This document shows, in pieces, positions 48,996 through 62,311 of a stretch of 64,000 nucleotides of DNA. Every line of letters begins with the position of its first letter. Positions within the stretch are counted from its first letter, which is position 1. The position numbers and the translations under genes are program-made. The notes under the pieces were generated by a model, which made no database searches, was not told where the DNA came from, and saw nothing but the letters and a program-made list of their open reading frames with translations. The stretch is from Epiperipatus broadwayi (taxonomy: Eukaryota; Onychophora; Udeonychophora; Euonychophora; Peripatidae), in contig JAQFVV010012397.1 of the NCBI GenBank assembly GCA_028023455.1, positions 4,422,888 through 4,486,887 of the forward strand, given 5' to 3'.

Positions 48996-50083
48996 TTTAT
49001 ATATTAGACTATTTCCACCATCTAATATTATGTATTAAATGTTTTTTTAAAAAATTAAATTTTATTTAAATTTCCAATTACATTCAACTGTTAGTAATAG
49101 CTCATAGGTTAGTATATGCACAATGTTTCAAGAAGTAGTATTCTCCTCTCTTCTTGAGGTGGTTCTGGCCTGACCAGTCAGTAAAAAATTTATATACTTA
49201 TCTATAAGTTTGCTCTTGATTTTTCTACATTTTCCTAAGAACAAAGTTGATTAATGGTTTTTATACATTATATATAGTCATATGGAATATTAGGTTGACT
49301 TATGGGATTATTCACCATTGTCATGTGAGCAGAATCTTTAAAATTTTTTCTTTGTATTTTTTTCTCTTTATCCAATATTTTTTATATGCAAGGTCTGCTA
49401 TCTTAGATGCATCTATTTCCTTTGTTCATAATCAGTTTGTGCTCTTGCAATCTGTTTTCAATGGGGTGATTAGTTTCACTAATATACATTCTTTCACATT
49501 CACATGGTATTTTATAGATGCAGTTTGTGTTTTTCAGCATTTCAAGTTTAGGTTTTGTTGATGTTAGAATTCCTCATAGTGTGGTACGACTCTGGAAAAC
49601 TGTTCTGATGTTAGACTAATTGCAGATTTTTTAAAAATTTTCTGCTATTTTTGGTATGTATGGATACACTACAATACCAATAATTGTTTTTTCTTTTGAT
49701 GATTTTGTTGCAATTTAAGATTTTATTAATAAGAGCTGATGGATAATCATTATTCATAAGAGATTATTTTATATAGATTTTTTCTTTTTCCAAATTGTTG
49801 GTTTCTGAATAAACTTCTTTTAAACTGTTCCATAATAATACTATAACTCCATGTTTTGTGTTTTAGGTGTGATTGGATATATATGCTAAGTATTTTTCAG
49901 TATGTGTCAGGCCAACAATACCTAAAGAAGAGAGGAGAATATTACCTCTCAAAACATTGTGCATATAGTAACCTGTGTGCTATTACAGTTGAATGTAATT
50001 GGAAGTTTAAATAAAATTTAAGTTTTCTAAAGACATTTAATACATAATATTAGATGATGATAGAAATAGTCCAATATATAAAT
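48996..50083 (-). mobile_element. Penelope-like element, 5'-truncated, flanked by inverted ~170-bp repeats
   Basis: The outer repeats 48996-49175 and about 49909-50083 are reverse complements. Examples are TTAGACTATTTCCACCATCT against AGAAATAGTCCAATATAT, and CACAATGTTT...TCTCCTCTCTTCTTGAGG against AAGAAGAGAGGAGAATATT...AAACATTGTG. The enclosed minus-strand sequence encodes the end of a Penelope-type reverse transcriptase and a GIY-YIG endonuclease. Penelope elements are known for terminal repeats that can lie in inverted orientation, which fits this structure. The 5' and central coding regions are missing, and the junction with the right repeat falls directly inside the coding sequence. Confidence 0.75.
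49240..49915 (-). pseudogene. Penelope-like RT C-terminus plus GIY-YIG domain, broken
   Basis: In broken minus-strand frames the order is THTEKYLAYISNHT, a NNDYPSALINKIL stretch, VYPYIPKIAENF, then NIRTVFQS. Next comes CIYKIPCECERMYISETN with NRLQEHKL about ten residues on (49405-49535), then DASKIADLAYKKYW. This matches Penelope-like proteins: the PTHTxxYLxxxSxHP and IPY segments after the polymerase core, then the GIY-YIG nuclease with Cys-x-Cys, YIG (here YIS) and the R..EHK helix. At least four stops and two frame changes are visible, so no protein is made. The nuclease of live elements nicks target DNA. Confidence 0.8.
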
Positions 50084-52700
50084 CCAATTTAATTACCCTC
50101 ATCACAAACCTTCAGAAAAACATGTTCTTTCATATATCTCCAACTTATTATTTATAAATTTTTTGAGTTTTGTTTCTAATTCCTTGAATTGTTTTGAGTT
50201 TTTTTTGATTTTCTTTAATATTTTTTCATTCATTTTTTTTTAAGATTTTTCAGTATTCTATTGTGGGATTCTTGAAGATTTTGTTTTATTGATAATGAAA
50301 CATTGTTACAACTGGTTTACATTAAGAACTGTATTTAATAAAATCTATTTCTCTTGCTTCTGTATTGCCTTCTTGTGCAAGTTTAAATAATGAATAGATG
50401 AGAGTTTCTAAACCTTAATAAATCTATATCTAGTGGTATTCCATTCATATTTCAAGATTAGGTTCTAGCTTATAGCTTATCAGAGAGGAATTTGGGATCT
50501 GGATCTAGATCTAATGCACCTGGATTTTTTGGATTTAATTTACCTATTCTCTTGTAGTAATTATTTATTCCTCTTAATTACCAAGCTTTGTAGCCTAAAA
50601 TTCAAAAACATCTTAAAGTTTTTAATCTAAGCCAACTTGCTTGCATACACCAGTTTAATATCAATATATTTTAATGTCAGTTTTTTAATAACTATAAACA
50701 CCTGTATACTTTGGCTAGAATGTTTTAATATGAATAAAGCATCACTTGACTTTTTCTATATATTACATTTAAGAAAAATCTATTTCTTTCATTCCAGCTC
50801 TGTCATTTTTGGTAAACTTGAATAATGAATAGATGACAGAATAGTTTTAATATATTCCTGTTCAGTGTTATTGTATACATATGTCCAGATTAATTTTTAC
50901 TTATTGCTTTCATCAGTCAGAGATTTATTAAGTATTGCCACCTAGCATTTATTGATTCTGCATGTATCAACAAGATAGCAGAATTAGATTAAGAGAAATA
51001 AATTTTCTACTTAAAACTAATGCTAGGAAAAGCCATGTGCTATTCTGTTGGTGTTATATAATAACTATCATTTTAATTTTATTATAATTTATCACAGAAT
51101 AATACTTTAAGGAGAATTTGCAATGGGTCAGCAATATGAAATGGCATGGAGAGTTGAGAGTTGTGTGAAAGTCTGAGTTTGAATTCCTTATATATAATAG
51201 AAATGTATAAATTAACTAATTATTTATAAATAATATATATATAAAGTGTTTTTTCTTAAATTCTCCTAAATTTTTTTTTTACACTATTTAATCATTTAAA
51301 TATTTTCCCCTCAAAATTTAGGAATACACCACTTATATTTTATCTATCAAGACTTGCAGTCATTAACTTCAGACAAATAAAAGTAATCAAATATGCTATT
51401 AGCCTTTTATAATCTACCTTTGTTAATATATGATTTGATTTATTGAAATGATTGACAGCTCACCCAAAACAACTTTTCATTTATCTTAATAATTTGCAAT
51501 GCCTAAAATATACATTATTAACAAATTATGACAGTGTTAATTAATTTGTAAACTCAGATCCTTTAATTCCCTTTTACTATTGAGTAAACCATTTGGTTGA
51601 GTCCCTTATTCAACCTGCTATATCTCTTTTAAAATCCACAATGGCTAATAGATTTTTTAAATTTATTATACTCTAAACAACTAGCCTTAATAAGATTATG
51701 ATCTTTCAAAAAGTTAAAAAAAAATTAGTCTGGTCAATTGAATGAAATATTGGATCTGTCTGCTACTGGCAAGCATCATCTGGTTTCCCAAGCAATTACT
51801 ATTCCAACAAAGGCATAATGTAAAAATTGAAGCATACATTATACCTTCATACATAAGATTCTGTATAACCTAAAAGAATGCTAATGAAGTAATACTAACT
51901 GTTACAGTGTTCTTGTGTCCTAGTATTGGTTAGTTTGCTCTTGCATGCTTTTTTTAATCATGTTATTTTCAGGGTGTTACTGGAAATAAAATTTTAATTA
52001 ATTAAACTGTAATACAATTGGTAATAAATATTTAATAACTAACCTTAGAAATCATTAAACTACAGAAGTTTACATTAATAACTATTTTGCCAAAATTTTT
52101 ATATAAATAAACCTGGGAAGGTGTAAGCATTAATCATAATGCATGAAATATTAGTTATATGGTCACCATGTTATGAGGAAAAAACTGGGCAATTATCCAA
52201 AAAACTACATTTTGAAATCAATTTCCCATTATTAGCTTAGAGCACCAATATTAATTTGTATAAATATAAAAATCACTAGTACTATAATTATAATTAGCCT
52301 GATTTGATGTTAATGCATGAATATAAAAAGAACGATTCCAGTAAATATTAATTATTGATAATTCTCTGTAACAGATGATTATGTGAGTTGTTTTTTTGAA
52401 ATGTATATCCTGTAAGGTGATTGACCAGTTTTGTAAGATATGGTGATACCTGATATTTGATTTATGCTCTGTGATTGGATCTTGCATCTCTCCAGACCTA
52501 TTTTCATTATTTCTAATTATATATATATATAAAATTTGAAAAAGAATTTATCAGTGAATTTTACAAATAAAATTGAAAATGGATAGATGCCTCTAATATT
52601 TTTTTTGAGAGGGGTGGGTTATTAAATGAAAAAAATGGAATAATGTATTTTCTGTGAATCTTCACTAATTATTTTTATTTTGAAAATTGGTCTTTCACAA
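50084..52700. other. noncoding DNA with possible coding debris
   Basis: A minus-strand stretch near 50475-50580 reads NYYKRIGKLNPKNPGALDLD followed by PDPKFLSDKL before a stop, better than random composition but unidentified. AAATCTATTTCT...AATAATGAATAGATGA at about 50341-50402 recurs diverged at about 50776-50838, a ~435-bp-spaced duplication. A CTCF-like GCCACCTAG lies at 50937. No intact gene. Confidence 0.4.
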
Positions 52701-53423
52701 TTATATTGTCTATTTTAATTACATTCATATCGGCCTTTCAAGCCAATTGTGCAAACGTTTTGTGAGTGTTAAATAATAAATGAATATCCTCTGATCAATA
52801 CAAGATATAGAATTTATGCAGGAATAAAAAGAATCCCTCTTATTCCTACGACTCAAATATTTATATATAAGCAAATCTGAAGTACTGGCACAAAAGGTGT
52901 GACAATATAACGGTCACTTTAAATTACTATATACAATGTCTGAATGAATGACGCTGATGAAATTTCCTAGAATTTACTAAGTGTCATTCCAACTTAAACT
53001 TAATCATATATATAAATAAGCATATGAATGTAATTACAATATTTTGTATACAGACACTATAAAAATAAATGCTTATTTATATATATGATTAAGTTTCAGT
53101 TGGAATGATGCTTAGTAAATTCTAGGAAATTTCATCGGCGTCATTCATTCAGACATTGTAATTTAAAGTGACCATTATATTGTCACACCTTCTGTGCCAG
53201 TACTTCAGATTTGCTCATATATAAATATTTGAGTCGTAGGAATAAGAGGGATTCTTTTTATTCCTGCATAAATTCTATATCTTGTATTGGTCAGAGGGTA
53301 TTCATTTATTATTTAACACTCGCAAAGCATTTGCACAATTGGCTTGAAAGGCCAATATGAATGTAATTACAAATTGTATACAGACGCTATAAAAATAAAT
53401 GCTTATTTATATTGTCTATTTTA
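52701..53423. repeat. ~690-bp inverted/tandem structure between 17-bp direct repeats
   Basis: TTATATTGTCTATTTTA occurs exactly at 52701-52717 and 53407-53423. Between them, left arm 52718-53020 and right arm 53073-53370 are near-perfect reverse complements (for example ATTTCCTAGAATTTACTAAG against CTTAGTAAATTCTAGGAAAT). The ~52-bp loop (ATATGAATGTAATTACAA to ATAAAAATAAATGC, from 53022) recurs directly after the right arm from 53355, a 333-bp period. So one inverted and about 1.2 direct units of a ~333-bp repeat are joined. The plus-strand frame 53344-53622 starting within it has no motif. Confidence 0.8.
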
Positions 53424-56400
53424 TTGCAATTTAACTTTTAATGTTAAATTCAAAAAATTTAAAAGCAAAGAAAGTTTTATAGGATTTCTTGAGGTCAAAC
53501 TTTTCTTCTTGAGAATTTGGTGTATTTATCATCAGGACAATGAACTATGGTTCAAAGGTATTGGAAATAATGCTACTGGTTCTATAAACTTGAATTGTCA
53601 ATTGTTTTTAAATTTTGCATAATATTTGCTTATTTATTAAAAAAAATTATTATAAAGAAATTTAATGCATTTTCTCTCAAAACACAACCATTTTATGGAT
53701 TGTATAATAGTTAAGTGTCCAAACATAAATCCTTGCAGACTCAGATTTTTGGACCGATTATAAATTCAAATATACTAAAATTAAAATAACAATGGCATTA
53801 GGAATATATATTATTTTAAAGATATTGATAGAATATTTGTTATTGTTTTGGGAAGTGCTAAGGTTAAATAGCTGTCAATCATTAATGCCATGAATTGTTA
53901 AAATGGCCGTATTACTAAATAATGGAGTTTTTTTAAGAAGTATAAAAAAATCTGATTTTCTGAAAATGATTGTACTGGATAGTCTGGTTGTTGAATAGTA
54001 AAATAAATATGAAACTTAGTAAACAACATAAGAATTTAAGGGTAGAAGTTTACTGATAGATTGTAAAACTGATTATTGGATTAAAACTGCAAAAGAGAAA
54101 CAATCATTTTTGATTATATTGATGTTAAATTATTTATTTTCTCTATGCAACATAGTGTATAGGTGTTGTTTCTAATTCAGATATTAGATAAATGAAACTA
54201 TTTATTTATATAGGGTTATTTATAAGTTTGTAACAATATATACTGTATATTTTCCCCCTACAAATTGTATATTGGCAGAATAATAAATCTTTGATACCAT
54301 CAATGGAGTTTCTTAAATAATAATACTTATAATTTACCTGACTAATAAAAATATGATATTGACTCAATTTTCTGAGTTTTCAAAAAAAGTAAAATTTAAA
54401 ACGTTTGGTTTATCACAATAAAATCAATCACAACATTCTATTAAAAAAGTTATCTGAATAGATAAAATTTAGACTAAATTTAATAAGCAAAGAACTGTTG
54501 ACTAATGCTAACTTGTAATGGAAATAATAATGATAAAGCTGCATTTAAATAGTTCCCTGCTGACCAAGGCCTCAGCAATCTTCATAGTGGAATAACAAAG
54601 ATGGAAACTTATTTTCTTAGGTATATAATTTCAACAGTCATATTTTTCAATACCAATTTTAAAGTTAGTTTGTTTATATAAACGTAATATTCTTTTATTA
54701 AAAAAAAATAGTACAAAGCCATCATAATTTTTTTCCAGCACATACATATCCTGTATTTATCTAAATATTATAATAATAAATCAAAACTTAAAATATAACA
54801 TAGTTTTATTTAATGCGATTAATATTTTACTTATAATTTAGTGAATATAATTTTTCTAAAATAGGATAATGACAAACTTTTTATTTATTTAAAAAAGATG
54901 TAAATAGTAAATATTTTAGCCTTTGAAGACTAAATCCAGAATCCAGACGTTTATATATTATTAGAAAAAGAGAAAATAAATTATCTACAATTTTTGACCA
55001 AATTTAAAATATAATAATAATAGAATGATAGATATTATTGAGAATATTTTTCTGGAATATAGTCTACTAATGAAATAAAATTGAGAAATAACATTTTATT
55101 CCCAACAAGTTTAAAATTACAATGTTTTCTGTTAACAAAACCAATTGCCAATATTCAAAAACAGGTAATAGACTTTATTTGGGATATAGACTATGGATTC
55201 CAGGTACTCTGGTAAAGAGTACATTATTTTATTTATTTTTGTATAATCGATTGCACTGTAATTATACGTTGCCAAAAAATAAATAATATGATGCCATACA
55301 GTTTTTTTTTGGGGAAGGGGGAATTTATTAAAATCATGCTTAAATCAAATTCAGATATATTTATTTCCATGTCTCAATAATAATATTCTACTTGAATGTT
55401 GAAATGTTCTAGTTTAATATGTATATAGTGTCATAAATTTCATTATATTATAATTTAGTTCTTAAAGAAAAAATCATTAGTTTTATAGTTTTATAATATA
55501 TAACTCTAAATTAAAGATATTAAAATAATTGTAAGAGAGGGGGGATTGTACTCATACCTAAACCTAATGTTGGCAAAGAATTTTAATTGTATATATATAT
55601 GTCTGCTTGTATGTCATTTATATATGGACAGATTAAAGTTCGAAGACTAGGTACATTTCGTCCAACTCAAATTTGATTATCAAATTATGAAAACATTTTT
55701 ACTATTATTATATTTATAAAAATATTTTTCTTTAAACAAAAGCTATTAATTGATGTCATAAAGGAACTTTAATTATATAAGTAGATTAATGTTGCATTCT
55801 AATTAATTTTAATAATCTTCATTAAAATAATTATATTGCTTAGATGATAGATCATATTATAGTAAAGCATGGATGGTTAGTAATGTAATTTCTTCTATTC
55901 TGCTTACAATAAATGATTTTAAATCATAATTAACTGTATGACATATAATACTTTTATAATACTAAAAATAATAATTCAATTTTTGTGTTTTTTTAATGAA
56001 TATATATTAAATATGTATTAATTTCTAAATCTTTTTAAAGCAAAGTTTTAGTTAAAACTAATCAAAACGTCAAATATTTTTAAACCAAATTACGATTAAT
56101 TACTCATCTCATTTTTCTAACTTTTTTATTTCTTTTCCAAATCATCCACAGTTATAGTTGTATAATATTAGGAGTTAAAACAAAGCTTTTGTAGTTCAAA
56201 TACATACATTATTGATGGTATTATTGGAAAAGTACCTTTTAAATAGTATTTTTTTTTTTATAGATATATTAAACAACATCCATACTTCCCTATTTTTTTT
56301 TAATTTCATAAAAAATAAAAATACAATAAAAGACAAATGACCCCCAAGATGCATTTCATGCTGAACCAGCACTCATAAGTTGGCCCAGGTCACCATAATC

Positions 56401-59400
56401 ATTATTGCATTTATCTGTCGTGGATGGTGTCAAAGTTGTGAATGGAGTGAGTTTGACAATTGTAAATAAAATTGTAATAATTTTTATTATTATGTCTTAG
56501 TAGAGACTAACAGTAATAAATCTCTTTATTACAAACTAGATAAAATTGAAAGTGAACTTTTTTTTTTTCATTTAAAAAACAACAACTCTGAAATGTATAT
56601 ATACAAAATTCATTAAAAAACTTCTTTTGTTTCATATATAAGAGCAGTGTGTAAAAAAGAAAAATGTTTAAATTGGTTTGATAGCAACAATTTCAATTTA
56701 CAGTAATTTTTAAGTATTAACTGCAGTCTCCTCTTATTTTGTTAGCTTTAATTGTCCTTAAGCAATGAACTTACATTCACACATCTAATTATGCCAAATT
56801 CGTTTAGGAAATCAAGATTCTATAGCTTTGGAGTGAATTATTTTTAAATTTTAGCACTTATAGATGTAAAAAACTATCTTCCTAACTTCCAATAGGGTTT
56901 AAACTTTCTAATAAAATTACAAATATTACAATGAACTTTTAATTAATAAAACGTTAAATGTATTAGCTATAATTACTTTCATTGATTATAAGTTTATTTG
57001 ACAGAGAATATCTATAAAATTCTTCAGAAATCCACAAAGTATCAATTCACTCTAGTTTTTTTAAATTTACAAAATCAATTTGGAAACATTATTTTATTCA
57101 GTTGTAAACATTCTTATTTTATACCAAAAATAAATTTAATTAATGCATAATATTCTCTAAGCTATGAACACCATTTGATGCATCAGAGTTTGGATGAAAT
57201 GACTCTACAGTACATTCTGCATCATTTTTAAAAATGTTATTACCAAAATAATCCAGGTTTTGAAGGTTCAGAAATTACTAGTAGAATTGCATTAAAAATG
57301 ACCTCCCATTAAAACAAATTCCCCTCCAAATAATAAAGTAATAAATGGCTTTATTGCTTGGAAATTAATAAGATGTTTTAGTTTTAGAAGTGCTAGAATT
57401 AAAGTTGATCCAAAGGCCTTATATACTCCAGGGTCTGCTTCTGTATTACTACACCCAAACCATGTAGTGCACCCTCCAAACTAATGGCTATTCATTAAAG
57501 TATTTCCAAGTTGTAATTATAAATTTATTTAATGCACAATGTGTAAGCTTGTGGTTAAGACCTGTAGAGGTCCCTACCTTCACATTTTCAACTGCACATG
57601 CTTTAGGTTTATTGCCTTAGTAAATAAAGTATTTCAGTAAACAATATAATACCTTAAAGCATTATACTATTATCACATTATCATTTCAGATAATAGACAT
57701 ATGGTCATGTTGATTTGCCATTCTTAAATCTAGGTTTTGGACTGAATATGATATTTTTTCAGATAAATAGCTCATAATTAATTCAGCTAATTATTAAATA
57801 TCAGTCAATAAGTGGATATATAACTATTTTTATTTATAAGGCAAAAGCAATAAATAAAGTGGTTAAACCCTCACCACTCCAAAATTGGAAAGAGTGGAAA
57901 AATACTGCTTTGTACTTTTAAGTTTCTTTATGAAGGACTACTAGAGAATAATTTTTACTATAGGGAATATTTGTAATTTATTTTATTTTTTTTTAAAATT
58001 TGAATTCAGTTTATATGCTGAGGACATATTAATTGATATCAGAATTTTAAAAAGAATGTGCTGTTCAGTTGGCAATGAAAAAAATAGAGAATAGATCAAT
58101 TGATGCACATCACAGAACTATATCTTTTTTTTCTTATATAATAAATCTCATAAATAAAGATTGGAAGTCATTGCAGGTGCATTTAAAAACACTGCTTTGT
58201 TTTTCCCTCATAGATAACATGCAACATTTGAACATCAATCACCTTTTGATCTTTTATTTTTGAAAAAAAAAATAGTGAGCTTTTTTATAACTTTTCAAAA
58301 TAATTTTTATATTGTTATGGGTTGGCCAGAATATGTGGTTACAAACTGATTTGAAATTGGTACTGTAGTATTCATTGAATTAAAGTAAATAAAAATAAGC
58401 TAATTTGAAGTAAGCTTCAAAAGTTTCACTTAGTATCTTTGAATTTAATAAAAAAAAAAAAATCCTAGATTTGCCATAACACAAATAGTTACAAAATAGG
58501 TTTTTTAAAAATTAGATCTGTTACAGTAATTTTTCATTTGATATTTTTTATCATAAAAGCTAATTCACTTGACATGCACACTTGAAGGAGGGATATATTT
58601 TTTCATCCCTCTTCAGTTTAATTTTATTCCTTAAAAAGGTAACTCCTTGGCTTTTGCATTAATAGTTATTATTTGTTCTACAATGAATTTAGCTACTTTC
58701 TGTATATTTTGTATATTTTCCACTCTCTCAAATGCTTTAATGTAATGTTAAATTACAGACAACTTGATGATAGTTATATGTCATTGATAATTTGTTTTTA
58801 ATTAATCAGATATTCATTCACTGAGAATACCAGAAATTTTAAGAAAACATGTATTTTGTTACATGTTATGTGCACATTATATAAATCTTTTATATTTAAT
58901 AATATATTTCTATATACATATTAGTATAGAGTTATTGTTTTAATGTATGAATCTGGAAGAAAAAGATTATACTAATTGGAGACACACACATATATATTTA
59001 TATTATTTTTACATATAAATACATATAACACATAAATGTATACTGTAAACTCTTTCCATATTTGCACTTTTTTATAACTATGGTTTCACTTATTTAGAAT
59101 TAAGAAAAAATGAATTCTTTTTTAAAACTTAATGCAAAATAATTGTAGTTTTCTTTATTTTAATTGTTTAGTTCACAATATACATACATTACAATTGCCA
59201 ATCCTTGTCTTCTTCTATGAAGATAAGAACTCAAAGCTGAAAGTAATCTACTTTTACATATAGACATGGCGATTTAGTCCATTTATATTATTCAAACTAA
59301 TAATATGAAAATTTTTCAAAATCATAAATTTTTAAAACTCAGGCTAATTTATTTGCATAGCTATATAAATTTGATACCAGGTTAGATTCTATATATTTTA

Positions 59401-59882
59401 AAGATTTCAATCAAGATTGCCTTAAGAAATTGTAATTGCATTTGCAATAAGGGTGAAAGAAATCTTGAACATCATTTCATTATTCTGTAAATTAGAAAAT
59501 GTTACATGCTTATTTTTAATTCAGTCATTAACAATGTGGTGAATAACAGAGTATGAGTTGAGATTCTTTTTCAGTAATACTGGAACTGACCTCTTTAAAA
59601 TAATTCTATTCCCCAATAATATCACAAACTTAAAAAAATTGATATTAACAATTTAATATTTAACAATTGCCAAAATTTAGCATCCCTATTGGCTATTTTT
59701 AAAAAAACAAATATCAAATTTTTTACAAAATAAGTTTAGAATTATATTTTAATTCAACTATTCATTTAACTTTTGAGAATACTAACCTATGATTTGTCTA
59801 ACAATCTACATTTATAAATATTTGTATAGCAATGAGGTTTTTTTTTACTTTATGATTCCTAATCAATAAATTGCCATTGTTT

Positions 59883-59887
<5 letters not shown>
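53424..59887. other. AT-rich noncoding DNA, no gene recognised
   Basis: About 6.5 kb with short frames only. Local oddities are a G-rich GGGGAAGGGGGAA near 55312 and an isolated higher-GC patch near 57415-57485. I could not assign either to an exon or element. Confidence 0.55.

Positions 59888-59946
<59 letters not shown>
59888..59946. repeat. (AT)n microsatellite, ~58 bp
   Basis: A pure AT dinucleotide run of about 29 units. Confidence 0.95.
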
Positions 59947-59947
<1 letters not shown>

Positions 59948-60420
59948 AGCTTTATAATTTTTTTTTTACTCTAAGCAAAGTGAATTACAATTTATTGTTT
60001 TACTAACATTTGCATTAAAGTCTCAAAGAAAGAAAAAAATCAGTCTATTAATGATATTAATGGAATAACAGGAATTTCATTATGTAAAATTTCTTAATGA
60101 AATTGTATAAAGTAAAGTATTGGCACAGATAACATTGGTCATATCAAATTTTTATATAATTAGATTTTCATTGATATCTTTGGAAATATCAAAATTATAT
60201 GATATCTCCAGAGTATAAACAATGTTGTTCATTTTTTTTACTTATTTATATGTTCTTCCAAAAATGCATCTCATTTATATATTCCATTAAGCTTTCTTAT
60301 TTTTGGAAGACATGTTTTATTAAGAACAACTATATATAAATTTTAAATCTTAATAACTTTTTACCTCTAAGTGCTAGGACATTTTGAGGTATTAAAAAAT
60401 CCACTTCAAACATAGTTTTA
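59947..60420. other. AT-rich noncoding DNA, nothing recognised
   Basis: No coding or RNA feature recognised. Confidence 0.5.
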
Positions 60421-60844
60421 AAGACAAATAAAGAGGAGAGTGGAACCACTCTTTTCTTGTTAAATTCTCTGTCTCAGTATTTGTGATCTGATTGGCTAAA
60501 TGCTTGAGGGGTTTGCACTCTATCAGTTTAATTTCAATACCATCTGTGCTTTGTAAAATAAATATTATTTAATATATTGCTACAAGTTATAACATCTAAA
60601 AACTACTGTGTAGTAAATCGAAAGATTTCACGCTGTATATTTATAATTAGAACTCAGTGAGTTGAGTATGAAGATATTTAAGATTTATGCTTTCAGATCT
60701 AAGTACTTTGGACTGGCTTAGATATATAGAAAGACAAGTAAAGAAGAAAGCGGAACCACTCTTTTCTTGTTAAATTCTCTGTCTTAGTATTTGTGATATA
60801 ATTGGCTAAGCGCTTGAGAGGTTTGCACTCTCTCAGTTTAATTT
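60421..60844 (+). repeat. pair of ~114-bp direct repeats, 310 bp apart
   Basis: 60421-60534 and 60731-60844 align throughout: AAGACAAATAAAGAGGAGAG and AAGACAAGTAAAGAAGAAAG, CGGAACCACTCTTTTCTTG in the second (TGGAACCACTC in the first), TTAAATTCTCTGTCT, and GGTTTGCACTCT. The first copy carries a small GAGTGGAACCACTC inverted motif. The ~196 bp between them is unrelated AT-rich DNA. They could be terminal repeats of a tiny element or 1.3 units of a 310-bp tandem repeat. Confidence 0.8.
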
Positions 60845-62311
60845 TATATTTAAAACAAAAAGCAAATATCTTTACTATTATTACTGTCTATCAATTTGCC
60901 ATCATTATTTGTAGAGATATTATATCTATTTCTGCTGCTTAAGTAAGTCTTCCATTGAGAACTATTATGTGCATATTTTTTAAAGTAGGATATTTTATGA
61001 CCATTTTTCTAGATTTATCTACATTTGTTGAAATTAGGAAGATCTCAAAATTTTCCAAATTTACAATCATTATATAAAATTTCTGTTCCAAATACTACCC
61101 AAAATCTCTTATTATTGATTATATAACAAGATAAGTATATGATTTCTAATATATTCAACCTGGAAGCAAATATTTTTTGTCTATGAAAATTACATATTTT
61201 AAATATTTGCAGATACTTAAAAAATTTCTGAATATGTGATTAAATATTAGAAATATAACTGACAAAGCTCACAATCTCATTATCACAAGAAGTGCAAATA
61301 GATGAATGATGGAAAGAGAAATTTATACACTACTATATCATTTATTACTCTAAGATATTGAAAAGTCTATCAAAAACTTTACTTAGCCTTTGATGAATCA
61401 CCAACTCGTACAAGAGAGCAGGAGGCACTCTTGGTCACGCACTTATTTATTAACAACTAACTCTCATATCTGAAAACATTCCACTATCTTTAACTGTAAT
61501 TCGGTGAAAAATAATTCCCTTCTGTTTTGATGATAGAAATAATATAGTCATTTTTTGAGTCCAAATTTCAGGAGTTAAGATTTGAACTTGGTTGACAAAT
61601 ATGTGGGAAATTAATTCTTCCAATAAAATGATGAATAAATTATCAAAGAAGTTAAAAAATGACATTCAATAAATAATACAAGTCAAACTATATTATTTAA
61701 ATATTTTTTTAAACAATAAAAATTTAAACTTTAAGTTACTTTTAACAATTCATTAATAACGTAGTAAATAATTTGATGTTAATATTTTAAATAATGTTTT
61801 CAATCTGTACGAAGTGCATTGATTGTATAAAATGAAACATAATAATGAAAAATAATTAAATTCCTGCTTCACATGTGCTTTTTCAAATATAATAGCATTT
61901 CACATATCAGCTGTCTGCATAAAAGTGATTTATAATAATGGTATTCTTTTCCAATTATCTATAAATATCCTTTCTAGCAATATGTATTTAACGTTAATAT
62001 GTAAAAATTAAATTAAATACTATTTGGTTTTTAAAACAATTTCCCAAATTTTATAAAGTTATATATTGTATTCTTAATATTTTGTCTTAATTAACAACTG
62101 ATTTATATATATATATTACAAATAAAATGTCCTTTAATTAAAAAATATTGTTATATATGCATGGGTGTATATAATAAATTATAGAATAAATTTAAAGAAA
62201 AACTCCATGACATATAAAGTGTTATAGCAATAAAAATTATTACAATATTTTTATAGCATTTTTAATATTATATATATAACACTGCCTTTTAAATCGTTAA
62301 TTGCTTAAATC
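60845..62311. other. AT-rich noncoding DNA, no gene recognised
   Basis: A 71-codon minus-strand frame at 61450-61665 lacks motifs. A less AT-rich ACCAACTCGTACAAGAGAGC stretch lies near 61400. Nothing assigned. Confidence 0.5.

Noticed and set aside
49247-49561. 104-codon plus-strand frame
   Set aside because: It lies antisense to the GIY-YIG region of the Penelope-like relic, where the minus strand shows the recognisable protein.
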